The notes below the pieces were generated by a model that did no database searches, was not told the origin of the DNA, and saw nothing but the letters and a program-made list of their open reading frames with translations. Shown here piece by piece: positions 33,981 through 45,859 of a DNA stretch of 64,000 bases (within the stretch, counting starts at the first letter, position 1; every line of letters begins with the position of its first letter). Both the position numbers and the translations under genes were made by a program. The DNA is from Blasia pusilla. Lineage: Eukaryota > Marchantiophyta > Marchantiopsida > Blasiales. Location of the stretch: NCBI GenBank assembly GCA_050084515.1, contig CM114272.1:38502001-38566000 (forward strand), written 5' to 3'.

Positions 33981-34987
33981 TCAAAAGTACAAAATTGTGG
34001 GTATCACAGACTTTGCCATGGCACTAAATCCCTTCACATACCTCCGATAGTAGTTCGCCAATCCCATGAATGCCCGAAATCTACTCACATATACCAGACG
34101 AGGAATAAGTGCAATAGTCTCCACCTTTGCTTGCTGAACTCTCAAACCACATGGATAGATCACATGACCCAAGTACTTTACATCCTCATGGAAGAACTTA
34201 CACTTTCCTGGATGCAAACGTAGACCATGAGCTTTCAACCGCTCAAACACAATCTCCAAATGTATGTGATGCTCCTCCACCGTATTACTGAACACCAAGA
34301 TATCATCAATGTAACACAGAATAAAATCCAACCCTACTAGGATCGTGTCCATCACTCTCTGAAACTCGACTGGTGCATTCTTCAACCCAAAGGGTAAGAA
34401 TTTCCACTGGTACAAACATTCCTTGCCATGATAGTTGACACCCCAAAATGTTGTCTTGGCCTTGTCACTCTCTTGAATTGGCAACTCATGGTATCCTGCC
34501 CGAAGATCCAAAGTACTGAAAATCTTTACCTATCCCACCACATCAAAGATCTCCTTAGGTGTAGGCATGGCATACCTATCAGCCTTGGTGTGCCAATTGA
34601 TAGGACGGTAATCTCCACACATCCACCTATCCGTGTAGTTGCCATGCACATCCTTTTTAGCAGGCATGATAGTGGCTGATGCATACTCTCCATGCGACAA
34701 CTCCACTAATCCAGCCTCCAAAGGTCCAACGTCCTACTCTAAATCAGGTCCCTCTCCATATCACTATATCGGTAGGGACAACGAAAGATTGGCGTATTAC
34801 AAGCTAAATCAATCCGTATACCGGGTCCAACCAAAGCACCCAACTCCTTCATGCTAAAGGCAAAACAACTCCTATAAGCACGTAGGAACTGTGTCAAGCG
34901 TCGTTTCTCACCTCCCGTAAGCCTGGGCCCAAGTAATGGCTCCCAAGTCTCCTCCACTAGCAAACTAGAGGGAGAGGACAACGCCAT
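33981..34987 (-). pseudogene. Gypsy reverse transcriptase of G4
   Basis: The frame begins SSPSSLLVEETWEPLLG, then LTGGEKRRLTQFLRAYRSCF, IFRCPYRYSDMER (TAG at 34739-34741), CGDYRPINW and a TAG at 34530-34532. It continues with STLDLRAGYHELPI (motif A), LPFGLKNAPVEFQR, CYIDDILVF (motif C), LGHVIYPCG and FMGLANYYRRYVK. Both catalytic regions are intact. All three pieces share one frame, so only the two stops break it before the truncation at 33976. Confidence 0.9.
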
Positions 34988-34993
34988 TGGCTG

Positions 34994-36350
34994 CTACGCA
35001 ACCCCCTCACAAGATGGTACACCCTTAGCTACACCATCATCTGAGCGAATAACTCCTCCACCAGCATGAGCAACCAACTCCACATGACGAGCCATTACAT
35101 CCCATTTACTCCAAGGATGCAAAATACTACTCTCTTCGCCCCCAGCCGATGCCTCTACCGTCCCGGTAGCCATCAAGCTCATCACAAGGGGTGGAAGATC
35201 CACAAACATAGTCCAAAGTTGACGCTGCTCCGCCATACCAAGACTCAAAATCCAAGTCAAACAATACAGGTCCATGGCCTGACCCAACACATGACGTCGT
35301 GAAGCCATTGCTACTAGTTTGACAACGGTTTCTTCCATAAATGGAAGAAACCGTTGTCACACTAGTAGCAAATCCCATCGCACGCTCTCTCTCATCAACG
35401 TTAGGCTCCACCAACTATTGCACATAAGAATCCCATACAAGCCCACGACCACCTTCCCTGTAGGCATGTGATAAGGGAAAACTCACAAATGTGGGTAGTG
35501 CCATCCTAGGCTGGCCCACATGCTTCACCACTACCATGGGTGATCGATCAATGACCCTCACCACCTGAGAAAGTCGCCCAATATCCAAGATACTATCCAT
35601 TGTAAGGCAAGGATCCCGCTGCACTGCATCATATGCTCGACGTAGAACCTCCCTAGGCAACAAGTTTGTCCACCACAAGCGTGGACGATGTGCACGTGAG
35701 CCAACTCGCGCTGCATCCAACAACACCGCTGGTCCAATCCAAGACTGCACCTCATGAACATTCGCCATCATCCGCATCCTAGTGTCACCCAACAATGGAA
35801 CATTCTCCAGAATGTAAGCTGGAGCAGGTGCCTGATGAACCTGAAGATGTCGTAACACCCGTAACATCTCCCAAAACAATCGAGACCTAGGGTCGTGTAA
35901 TCCCTCACCACAACCTGCACGTGTATGACCTTGACATGGCCATCCAACAATCACCAAATCCACAAGACCAACCCTCTCAAGGTCCTGCACCTCCAACAAT
36001 GCAATGTGTGATGGCAAAGCACACTGGTACCCACGAATAGCTGATGGCGGCAACGACTCAAGATATCTCCGCATCAACTAACCAATATGTCGGGATGAGA
36101 CTCTTTGGGCCGTCTCATCTCGCTCCACATACACGTATCTCCGCACAGGAAAACCGGCCTGTAACACTGCAGCCAAACCAGTGCTAATCCCACCGAAGAG
36201 ATCTAACACACAAATGCCCTCCGGCGGATACTGCCATACAATGGGTGTAGTATCCAAAGGGGATAATCCAACTGGACCAAAAGTAGGAGTCCGCTGTGGG
36301 GCCTCCCCTTCCTCGTGAGGTATAACAGCCTCACACTCAGCCTCTTGCAC
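34994..36350 (-). pseudogene. C5 cytosine-DNA methyltransferase domain in G4, most complete motif set
   Basis: Motif I CVLDLFGGISTGLA (about 36212-36175), II-like YVERDETAQ, IV DLVIVGWPCQGH (35970-35930, catalytic Cys present), VI ILENVPLLGD (about 35820-35790), VIII RAHRPRLWWTNL (35705-35660), IX NVDERERAMGF (35405-35370) and X SRRHVLGQAMDL (35300-35265). Two TAG codons (36078-36080 and 35415-35417) replace Gln found in G2. The frame is unbroken between them over 220 residues. An inverted duplication at 35308-35371 breaks the frame between motifs IX and X. Similar to DNMT3 in motif order. No extra regulatory domain (PWWP, ADD) is visible. Confidence 0.9.
35308..35371. repeat. Fold-back inverted duplication inside the methyltransferase
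   Basis: Two 31-bp arms (35308-35338 and 35341-35371) are inverted copies with one mismatch, separated by AA. G2 and G3 have only one arm at this place (ATSVTTVSSIY then EASRR). One arm is therefore a new inverted copy of the adjacent coding sequence, which shifts the frame before motif X. Confidence 0.92.
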
Positions 36351-36365
36351 TAGGCGATCAGCCTC

Positions 36366-37081
36366 CTATCGTAGTGCACCGCCTGAACTCCAAAGTGGCA
36401 CATCCAACGATGAGGATGCCACTGTTGCAAAACTAGGGACCTCCTCTACCTCCTCATGCATAGGAGAATCCAAAGCATATACATTACCCTCCAAAAAGTC
36501 TCTTGGCCAAGTGACTACTCCACTAAAACCAGCCACACATGTTAACACCGTTGGGGAAGACCCTCCTAGTCGAGCCCCATAAATATATCTCACAGGAACC
36601 TGCCTCATACGTCCACACCGGACTGCCAACCAGGTCTATAAGACATTGTCTGAGTCTAGTAGTCCATCTGAAAACCCATCGGGTACAATACTGCTCCTCC
36701 AACTAGTACATCATACGACTCGGCTGATGTGACCACTGTAGGTACTCCCAACCGGGAGCTATCAGTCGCATGATCTGGTCTCAACAGTATAGTCAACTTC
36801 TCCCATATCATGAATTGAGACCTATCATTGGCTCCTCCAAGTGATGTTTGAATCAAGAATGGGCAAGGTTCAAGCTCTGACCTCCAAATACCCAAACCAA
36901 TACATGCCGCCTTTCCCAACATCAAAGGTTGGGCACCAGAGTCTAACAAGACTCTATCTGGTCTATACACCTGTCCTGTAGGACTCACCAATCGGAATAT
37001 CCCACTTCGGTTGTCCAACATACATACACGAGGTGTAAGCCTCTCACGATCAATGGCTGGCCGGGCTGGTAATGCATCCAT
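36366..37081 (-). pseudogene. Aspartic protease region of G4, active site intact
   Basis: The frame at 37081-36656 has MDALPARPAIDRERLTPRVC, then IFRLVSPTGQVYRPDRV and LLDSGAQPLML. This is the intact Asp-Ser-Gly site of retroelement proteases, with the following VVTSAESYDVLVGGAVLYPM strand. A further frame (36629-36366) links to the methyltransferase. The order gag, protease, methyltransferase, RT is clear. Confidence 0.8.
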
Positions 37082-37095
37082 CTTCGCCGCCGCCG

Positions 37096-39100
37096 CTAAG
37101 TAGCACGATATTCAATGCTACACGACATAGAGGGTCGCTCCACCGCAACACCCTCATCCACCTCAAAGACGTGTAGCAAGAATAACACCCCACGTTCACA
37201 CAACGTGGCTGCTAGCTCAAATACAGGAGCTAAGTCAACTCCTAAAGCCATCAACTCCATGGCCAAAAAAAATGGGGATCCCATCATTGAAGTTGCCATC
37301 CGCAATACTGCACTAGATGTTGCATCCGTGTCTACTACACGCGATGTAGATGCCTCAGTCCCCACTGTCGGATGTAGTAGGAGCCATGGATGGAGTCCTA
37401 AGCACCTTAGACAACAAGAATGACTGGGGAAGCCTAGCCTACCTCCCAGCCTCACCCCTCTCTGGGTCCAACACCACAGTAGCACCACGTGGCTCTGACG
37501 CTCAAGTGGCTCCTCTCGTAATTGCAGCTGATGCATCAACATATGCTGCACTTGCCATATTAGAGAGATCATCCCCTCCATAAGAGGTGGAAGCCCCTGC
37601 TCTCGAACCTGCTCTATGCGGGATACCAGCCATAGTAGCCAACTTCTGCTCCAATTGCTAAATCGTGGCAGCCATAGGTGACTCTGTCGTAGTGGTAGGG
37701 GTAGCCACCGTAGGCTCTCCAACCATTCGTCCACCTCTACCGCCCCTACCACCTCTACCACCTTGGCCTCTCTGAGCTACTCCACCACGGCCGTGGCCTT
37801 ATCTCAACTCTGGATGAAGATCAAAGCAACGCTCTCGAGGATGACTTGGTCTCCCGCAATGATCACACTGAGTTGGGGTCGACTGAGGCCCATCCTCCAA
37901 AGTCCGTCTCCCATCCTCTTGGGGACAAAACCTCCTAACATGATCATCTCCACATGTCCAACATGATTGTCCTTGCTGCGGGGCAGCAAATGAAGGCAAT
38001 GGTCTCTGCGCACGTGTCCCTCTAGGACCTGACTGAGGTCGTGTGTACCCCCCACGACTCCCACTACTACGAGACTGTGAGGTGGACTGCTGAACACGAG
38101 AAGTAGTTGTTGTATCCCTACTCAATGCGGATGTCACCACTCTCTCCTTTACCATGTTAAGCTCAATCTTCTCAGATAGAACAAACACATGGGTCAATGT
38201 GGGTGAATCATCACTCATAAGAGTAGCATCACGTACCCTGCGGCGCAACTCTTTGTCCAAGATCCCATACCAAAACTGGACTGCCTGAGCCTCAGTCACA
38301 CCCTGGGTAACTAAAATCAAGCGTCGCATACAAGTGTATGCCTCACAAAGACTCTCACCAGTCTTTCGCTCAAATTCATGAAGACTCCTCAACTTCTCTG
38401 TCTTCACTCCTTGATAGTTCTTCTTCAACCTCTTAAAGAACTCTGCAATTGGACTGAACGATGGTGGGGCACTAGTACCCCCACTGGTACCTCCACTAGT
38501 ACCCCCACTCCGGCTCGTACTCGTACCACTCAACGTCGGGCTGGCTGGCATATTAGGAGCACTACTACCAATACCACCATGGGTGATAGACACATAGCCT
38601 GGAGACCAATATTGTCTCTAGGCCTCAATCTCAGCAATATGGTCCTTCCTAAACTCATGGTAATCATCCATGGGTGGTCCCTCGAAGTGCTGAAACAACC
38701 CCTTCCAAGCCAAAAAGGGTGTAAACAACGTGGCGTTCCGCAACATCTACATATCACACCACGTATCAAACTCCTGAATGAAGTCCTCCAACTCAATGGT
38801 GCCCACTGCACCCAAGTATCGTCGTGGGCCCTTCATGGCCCCATATCCACCGTCCATGTCCCAAATCAATGGAGCTGCAACCCTCGATAACAACGTAGAA
38901 GACTCGGTGTTTGGAACACCCTTGTCCTCCTCTTCATCAACCGTCGGAAGTGGAAAAGGTGGCCAATACCTAAATCCACTCCGTGTGAAACCACCACTGT
39001 CCGCACCATGGTCCCCAACGAGACCACCCGACAGCTCCGTGATGACCAACGCCGATGCCGCACCACCACCAAATTACCACCACCAAATAACCAAGTGACG
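37096..39100 (-). pseudogene. Gag of G4 with two zinc knuckles
   Basis: The N-terminal part (39049-38747) has ELEDFIQEFDTWCDM. A frame of 264 residues (38593-37799) has a Gly/Ser/Thr linker, SPIAEFFKRLKKNYQGV, KTGESLCEAYTCMRRLI, then knuckles CWTCGDDHVRRFC (CX2CX3HX4C) and CDHCGRPSHPRERC (CX2CX4HX4C). Between 37790 and 37096 is a low-complexity linker to the protease. This gives the best view of gag in the family. Nucleic-acid binding by the knuckles follows from the family. Confidence 0.85.
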
Positions 39101-40752
39101 TCGATGTCGCTATACTATTCTAGCTCTACTAGCTATGGGTGTAGGCAACCTAACTTGTCATCACCACAAGAAGCCTCCCACGATCTACTCGTCATCCCTC
39201 CAGCCTCACTACTGGTAGCACACAGGAGTAACACTACTCTGGAAATCAGCGTCAACCCTAACAATGGGCGTGCAAGCAAGAAGCACCGATGGAGGGGATC
39301 CAAACACAGGAAGTCCAACAACAACCCTCCAATCGCAAATGGAAATCAAGGTAACATAATCCACCAAACGTGGTGCCCCCTGAATCCACAAAACCCACCA
39401 CACAATTCTAACGCAATAGCTACTCCACCGCGGGTCGATGACGTGCTAGTCGAACTTGCAGCACCTGGAAATATCACCTGCAGGGAGAGGCTACACCGTA
39501 CTATGCGCTAGAGGTACATCAACCAAAAACCTGAGATGCATAAAGCGCCTAACACATCTCCAAACAACACCAAATGAGCTACAACAGTGTGTACACTGGC
39601 ATAGTTAAGAACTCAACAGTTAAGCGTCCTCCAAGCAGAATAGCCCAAAGATGGGTGACCAGTTATGCAACACTCAAATCCCAAATCCTGCAAAAATTGC
39701 CTCATGCCCAAGCAAGCAAGCTTGCTTGCTTGCTCCTTGCTCCTTACTCCGGCTCTCACGCCCACTCGCCCCGAGCTACCACGAGTTGCCTCGAAGCCTC
39801 AAAATGCTCGAGACATGCCCCTATCGCCCCTGTTCGCCATGCTCCTCTATGGAGAGAGGCCCAACCACGGCACCCCCAATGGGATAGGCGTCTCCAACAA
39901 TGAACGAGTCACCAACCAACCAGCCCCTCCGATCCGCTGTCCACCATAGCCAGACCTTGAGCTAGTCCGCAAAATTTCGATCAACAATTACTTCACAAAT
40001 CCGAGACCGAAATCAAATCTATTTCGACCAGAATTCAATTGACCACCATAGCTATCTCTCCACAAAAAATCAGCTACAACCGAGCTTTGTAATCCGAGCT
40101 AAAAATCAGACAAACTTGCTGTCCATACACCTCCGGAATCGCAAATCCGACAGTGCTTCCGCCAAGTTTCATGCACGCAGAAATTTGCAACGCTCCACAC
40201 ACTCGAGAAAATAGCTTCACATGAGATCACAATACAAGTAGCAACAGGTACCTCTCACCCGATCTGGATGAACTTCAACAGAGCTTCCGCACTCCAAGCT
40301 CTCCACATCAGAAAACCGTCGAACACGAACCAGAATCTTCAATCCTTGATAACTTCCAACTCCCTTGACGAAATCCGGCGATCTAAAGCGCGTTGGAAAG
40401 CTCTCAGCAAGGCGCTTCTTTCCCAACCAACCACGCACCAGATTCACACCTCCAACATAGGCCACAAGCCACGAACATCCACGGCTGAGTACACAATCAG
40501 CCCTAACCAGATCCTACCGATCTACAATCGAAGCTACCATCGATCTACGTCAGTTCTTTGAGTGAAATCCGTGAAAGACCTACTGTCATAAAACACGTAT
40601 AAAATCACATACAATCGAGCCAAACCCACTCCACGATGGGAGAATCTAGGTCGAAGCTTGCGGGAAACACCATAGCCAAGAGCTCTACTCACTACCAAGG
40701 CTAACTCCCAACGCAACATGCTCAACTCAAAGAACTGACTGTTCTTTGAGTG
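39100..40752 (-). other. Leader and LTR piece of G4
   Basis: Matches 16890-18530 of G2 in reverse. No gene. The LTR-end GGATTTCA lies at about 40563-40570, and a CTCAAAGAACTG word follows it. The same word opens the 40752 end, so a 190-bp piece is bounded by a 12-14 bp direct repeat. Confidence 0.55.
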
Positions 40753-42030
40753 ATGGATAGTTCATACTTTTCCTCAGATGATGAAACAATTGCAATACGA
40801 AATCTTCAACAATCCACTCGGTTTAGAACTCTTGAGCCACCAAATTACTGCCTACATCTTAACCCACTCGACCCAACCATAGCCCTAGAGTAGTAGAGTC
40901 ATTGGTGACTTTATTGAAATGGATTAGTAAATAGTTGTAGCAAACTTGTTTTCTAAAGAGTATTGTAAGAATTTCCTCTTGTAGACATTCCTTTTTGTAA
41001 CATTCTCGCTAAGAAAGCAATGTTTGACATTGATGGTCCAATTGGAAAGGGTCATTTTGTGGAGAGAAGATTTTTGGGGCCAGTCCAAAATGGACTTACA
41101 CAATTTTCAACTCTTGGTCAGAACTCTATTTTTCTTGAAACTTTGCAAGATAGCTTAATACACCTTGGGGATCAAGTGCATCAAATTTCATCTAAAGATA
41201 ACATCCACAGAGAAACTTGGAAAATCATATAAATATGGGTTAATTAGCCCATAATCCTTATAAGAATTTTGGGGCCCACTTGTGTTGCATTTGCTTATGG
41301 ATTTTCTCCCTAAGCAAGTTTGGGAGTGGAGAAGGGGAGGGAAGCAAGTTCGAATTTAGTCTCCACCACTCAACTTGTGCCACTTATCAGCGCAGGGTTT
41401 GCGAGATGCGGCCTAGCACGGATTTCACGGGCAAGTCCAAGGGTTATACGTGGCCACTCGGGAGTGGCTGTTTAGATGGATGGGCTACGGCGTGGGCTGA
41501 CACTTGGAGCTGCCTAGGGCAGGCTAGGCACGGACGGGCGCGGGCTGGCCCGTCCTCAACGCGGGCTAGAAATCGGGTGTTAAAAATGGGCACCATACGA
41601 GATGCAGACTGCTTGAGCAAGGGTTGAATGCTCAAGTGGCACGGGCTTGCATGCGGCCCATAGGTATGCAGGCCTACAGAGCTACAAGTGGGCCCACACG
41701 GACATGTCTGTCCTTGAGACAAACATAAGTCCGCAAATACGAACAAGTCTACGAACATAAACATGTTCGTGCCTTAAGCCTAAAGCCGCGCGTGCGGAAT
41801 AACCAAGGAATCCTAACATGACTTGAGCTAAATAGGCACAAAACTAATGTGTGTACCGTACCCTAAACCCTAAATGCTCCTGCCCACACAACCCCCCCCT
41901 CCCTCCCACCGGGGCAGTCATAGATGGCAAGCAAGCTCGTCTTCCAAGGATCTTCATAATGTCACGCTTGTAGCAGATAGAATTTTAGACATAGGCAACA
42001 AACCGTGTGTCAACTAAACCATTACCTCAT
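40753..42030. other. No recognisable gene
   Basis: Small frames only (41020-41232 and 41280-41627), without recognisable domains. Bases 41400-41720 are rich in GGGC/GCCC words (e.g. CGGGCGCGGGCTGGCCCG near 41534) typical of low-complexity plant repeats. Confidence 0.35.
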
Positions 42031-44290
42031 CCAACACTTGATTGGTCCAAACATGGCCAACCTGCAATGATCAAATCAATGGTCCCTACCTGATTCAACT
42101 CTTGCGCCCCCAACAAGGAAATATCCCTCAGTAAGGAACTTTGGTAGCCCTGCACGACCGACGTACATAACAAGCTGGAAAAATGGAGGCATGATTGTGC
42201 CATATGTCAAAGTGAGGCGCATCTCATAACCTCATTAATCTCCACGTACAACTACTCCTACATGCACTCAAGCGTGCAAAATAGCAGCCAACCCAATGAT
42301 GATCCCTCCAAAGAGATCCAATACTCGAGTGCCCTCCTCTAGGATAAGATGCTTAATGGGTGTGGTGTCTAAGGATGACATCATAACACTCCTGGCTACC
42401 TTAGGTTCCTATGACTCATCATGCTCTAGTGCAAATGCTTCACTCTATGCCATTTGCACATGCTTAATGGCCAAGCATTAAAGCTCCTCACCATAGCCCC
42501 ACAAAGTCACATCTCCTTCACAGAATGATGTTTCCACCATAACACACCTCTCCATAGAGGTGTTAGTCATGGATGTATCCTATACATGAATAAGACTCTC
42601 AATCAAATCCCTTAAGCCACGTGATGACGTTGCTAAATGTTGTCAAAGCCGTCATCTCTCCTGGTCATTGCTCAATCACTCCACTGTGAATTGAATGGGT
42701 ATCAAGCTAAGTCGCCCATCACCTAACCGCCATCTTGCCTTATAGGATGCTGACTCCTTCCACTAATCTAGGGAAAACCCCATCGGGTTCAACATTGCTC
42801 CTTCAACCAAGGTATCATAGGATTTGGCATTGGTCACTATCGCCTTAGCTCGCACCACGGACTTATCTAACGAATCTCTTGATCGAATCCTCACTACAAC
42901 CTCATTTTGGATGATAAACTGCATCGTACTTACTCCACCTAAGGATGCTTGTATCTTGAATGGGCAACACTCCACATCGGCCCTTGTTAGGCACAATCAT
43001 GTAAATGATGTTTTCCAGAACATCAAGGCTTGCGCTCCCAAATCCAACAAGATGCGTTGCGGGCTAAACACCCTACTTCTTAGACTCACCAACTACAAGA
43101 TTTTTCCGGATTATCCAAGAAAGAAACGCATGGAGAAACCATGGCACGCTCTGTCACATATCTAGCAAGCATCTCTACCATCCTAGTAGTTGCAACCTAC
43201 CATAAATATGAGATGGAGGGCCCAAGCATAAGGTCCAAGGGCATGTCCACCACCTCCTCTAAACACGAGGCAGTGACACCATATTCATATTCTCATAATG
43301 TAGTAGCCAACCAAAAACCTCGATAGGCGTACCTCTTGCTATTGTAACATCAGCTAAAAACCTCAATGCCACCAAGGCAAGCTATTCATGTTACCACCCT
43401 TTCTGAGAAGCCATCCCAGCCTCACCTTATAAGTCTCCCTTGAGTCGTCTAGGTGGTGGACATCTATCTCCTCTACGGGCATATCCACCGCCCCCGCGCA
43501 CAAATTCAACCCCATGTCCCTCTACGTGACTACTTGGTGCACGATCTTTAGGCCCATTCACACTTCTAGGTCACTCTAGTGCCCTCTTCGGCCCTCGATC
43601 CGGGCGTAACTCAAGGTGTGAGCATAAACATCTAGCGTGCATATGACCATATCATTTACAATAGTCACACAAATATACTCTTGGTGTAGGTCCATCTACC
43701 CCTCTAGGTCAAGGCACACGTCCACTATCCCTACGGGTGTGATCGTGTTGACGATGGGCTCCACCATATGCCCAAAAAATAACTCTTGGTTGTTGCTATT
43801 GCTGACCCGTTTAAGATGGCATGAGTCTCTATTGCACATGCTCAAAATAACCTCTGTGAGCTCATGATGCCACACTCCTCTCTCAAAATCCACGTTGATA
43901 CACTAGTGGTGGAGAAAACCATGATTGCTCTTATGCATGACTTATGGTTGCTACAATCTCCTCGACTATGTTGCACTCAAAGTACTATGTCATCTCAAAG
44001 ATATCTCTCAACGGTATCAAAGGACATTGGCGAGTAAATGCCTATCATAAACTCTCCACTTTGCACCTATGAATGTTGTGGATACCCCAAAAATTATGAG
44101 TTCATACCCCTGGTAGTTCCTCTGCAACTTTGCAAAGAACTCAACCACGAGGTTGAACCTAATACAAACCCGACTAGATGATGAAACTGCCCCGAGTAAC
44201 AATGCGACAAAGGATAGTTCCGAGGCAACCTCTTGCAATCCGACGGGTCACAAGGTCGACCCTGAGTTGGAAAAACCCGTAACAATCCCC
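42030..44290 (-). mobile_element. Ty3/gypsy fragment G5, heavily decayed
   Basis: Minus strand: gag core remnants (44240-44017, NLVVEFFAKLQRNYQGYE), knuckle region near 43650, protease region 43330-42760 with active site LLDLGAQAL (Ser to Leu) near 43040, then the methyltransferase motif I region (42325-42290) and motif IV region (IAGWPC-like, about 42085-42040), where it ends. It belongs to the G1 subfamily and is the most diverged copy. At 44290 it abuts the upstream sequence of MULE-like element 1. Confidence 0.75.
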
Positions 44291-44600
44291 AGCAATTAGT
44301 TACCTTAGCAAATGCAAGCGATGTCTCGTGTTTGATGCTAGCAAAATTGTCTCAAAAGACCATTGGTCGGCATGAAGGGGGTACACACCCAACGGACTCC
44401 GATGGCTTCCAATTTGCATTGGGACACGGAAACAAAAAACGGAATTGGGTGCTTTGCAACCCACGTCTCTGATTCCCAAATTCTCCAACCCATAGGACTC
44501 CGACAGGTTGCAACAGAATTGAATCCATCATGTCACACAATCTCACCTACCAAACTTCATCTTGTCAATCAAATTCTATCAAGAGATCTGAGTCTCTATT
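44290..44600. other. Upstream region of MULE-like element 1 with diverged palindrome units
   Basis: Contains weak palindrome units near 44389, 44455 and 44486 (CCCATAGGACTCCGACAGG). No gene. It ends at the TATA box at 44604. Confidence 0.5.
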
Positions 44601-44603
44601 CAC

Positions 44604-44610
44604 TATAAAT
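44604..44610 (+). promoter_or_regulatory. TATA box of MULE-like element 1
   Basis: TTCACTATAAATTGAACATTCTCATTC is matched, in reverse, upstream of MULE-like element 2 (61203-61195). The conservation in both copies and the distance of about 105 bp to the first start codon support a core promoter. Confidence 0.6.
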
Positions 44611-44613
44611 TGA

Positions 44614-44697
44614 ACATTCTCATTCCCATTCTCATTCTCATACCCATTCCCATTCCCATTCCTATTCTTATCCTCATCCTTATTCTCAATCTCCTCC
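44614..44697 (+). repeat. CATTCC/CATTCT-rich simple repeat in the 5' UTR
   Basis: An imperfect hexamer run (CATTCT, CATTCC, CATACC) lies between the TATA box and the start codon at 44716. A much shorter version occurs in copy 2. Confidence 0.8.
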
Positions 44698-44715
44698 CAG
44701 TGGAATCTTCAGGGA

Positions 44716-45859
44716 ATGGATAATTATGTGAAGCTCACTTGTGGCAGTCATCTAGCGGCCCTTCCTCAATCAGAAATCGTTCGACCGCAAGCTCGTGAGT
44801 CTTTCATACCAGTGGATGAAAATTTTCTCTCAGTTCGATTTCTTCTCCAAATTGGAACCATCTTTGTGTCCAAGGATGTTAAGGTGGACGGTATCGAGGA
44901 CATAATAGGTAAGACACTCCAGCCAGTGATTGTAGACCGTAAAGTATGGAATCTCCTACCTCTAGAAAATGGTCAATACAGAGTTTACGGCTTGCCTTTG
45001 AATTCCTCAATTTCCCAAATAGACGATCGAGAATTTCCTAGTGCACCGAGCTCTACGTTTGCAACTCCTAGCTCATTAGATCCGGCATTGACTCCAACTT
45101 CACACGTTCATTACAATGTTGTACTTCCTGAAAAAATTCCCGTTGTTATCAACCTCAGTGGATCTGTCGGACACCAACCCTCTGTCCGCCTACTCGTTCC
45201 TCTTGCGAGTATCATACACTAGTTTGCTATCGTCTCTGGCCTTGAAAATGTTCAAGCACATTCTTGTCGACGAGCTGCCGCCCACGTATGAGGGTAATTG
45301 CATTTTTGAGTTGCCTCCACTTGTTGCTCTTGCTCAAAAGAAAGATGGAGGATGCTTGATGGGTATGGATAGAAAGTCTGATTGTCATCGATGGTACAGA
45401 ATTCAACGGACTAGTGCTTCAATTCCACATGGTCCTTGGATTGTCTCCTGCCGCCTATGCGTTGGAGCCTGGGAGTGTAGAAGTCCAGCATGCTCGTATC
45501 TAGAGCGCAACGGGCGGATCAATACGTCGCAATTCCCTTCCAAGAATGCAGAAACTCCATATGAGGTCGGTGCCACCATACCGCCGGGAGGCCATCGATG
45601 TCCTTATTGTCAGGCATCCCCTTTCTGCGTTGGAGCGTGTCTTGCATACATATTTTTCATTGTCCACGACTTGGGTTCCACGTCAGAGTATACAAGGCTG
45701 GCAGTTCATGTTGGCTCCCACACTCATCCTCTAACTGATGCAATTCAGAGACACATCAAGGAGGATGTGGCGAAGAAAGTGGCGGAGGTCTACACAAACT
45801 CTCCGGGTTCAAAGCCCGGAGCATCACAAATTTGTGAACAATTGCTTGGAATCCCTTGA
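44716..45859 (+). pseudogene. N-terminal part of the MULE-like protein, two frames
   Basis: The first frame (44716-45222) starts MDNYVKLTCGSHLAALPQ and is about 65% similar to the copy 2 start by eye. The second frame (45116-45859) is in +1 relation. It contains a WRKY-GCM1/FLYWCH-like zinc region: C-x2-C...C-x4-C (RLCVGAWECRSPAC), CPYC, and a terminal HVGSHTHPL with the H-x-H pair. In known MULE proteins this domain binds transposon ends. The following DAIQRHIKEDVAKKVAEVY is a shared helix. Both copies have the same +1 relation between frames. Confidence 0.55.

Larger units (their letters stand above)
33976..40752 (-). mobile_element. Ty3/gypsy retrotransposon G4 (LTR to RT) with near-intact methyltransferase
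   Basis: Minus-strand order: LTR piece (40752-40557), leader (40556-39100), gag (39100-37096), protease (37081-36656), methyltransferase (36350-35265), RT (34987-33976). It has the least-damaged gag, protease and methyltransferase in the window. Its nonsense mutations are mostly CAG to TAG. A CTCAAAGAAC...GTTCTTTGAG palindrome lies at 40731-40753 and also in G2 at about 16886-16910. The RT is cut at 33976 by the Tat-like insertion. Confidence 0.88.

Noticed and set aside
41280-41627. 115-codon frame in the G4-G5 gap
   Set aside because: Covers a GGGC-rich low-complexity tract; no domain, no second copy, no promoter.
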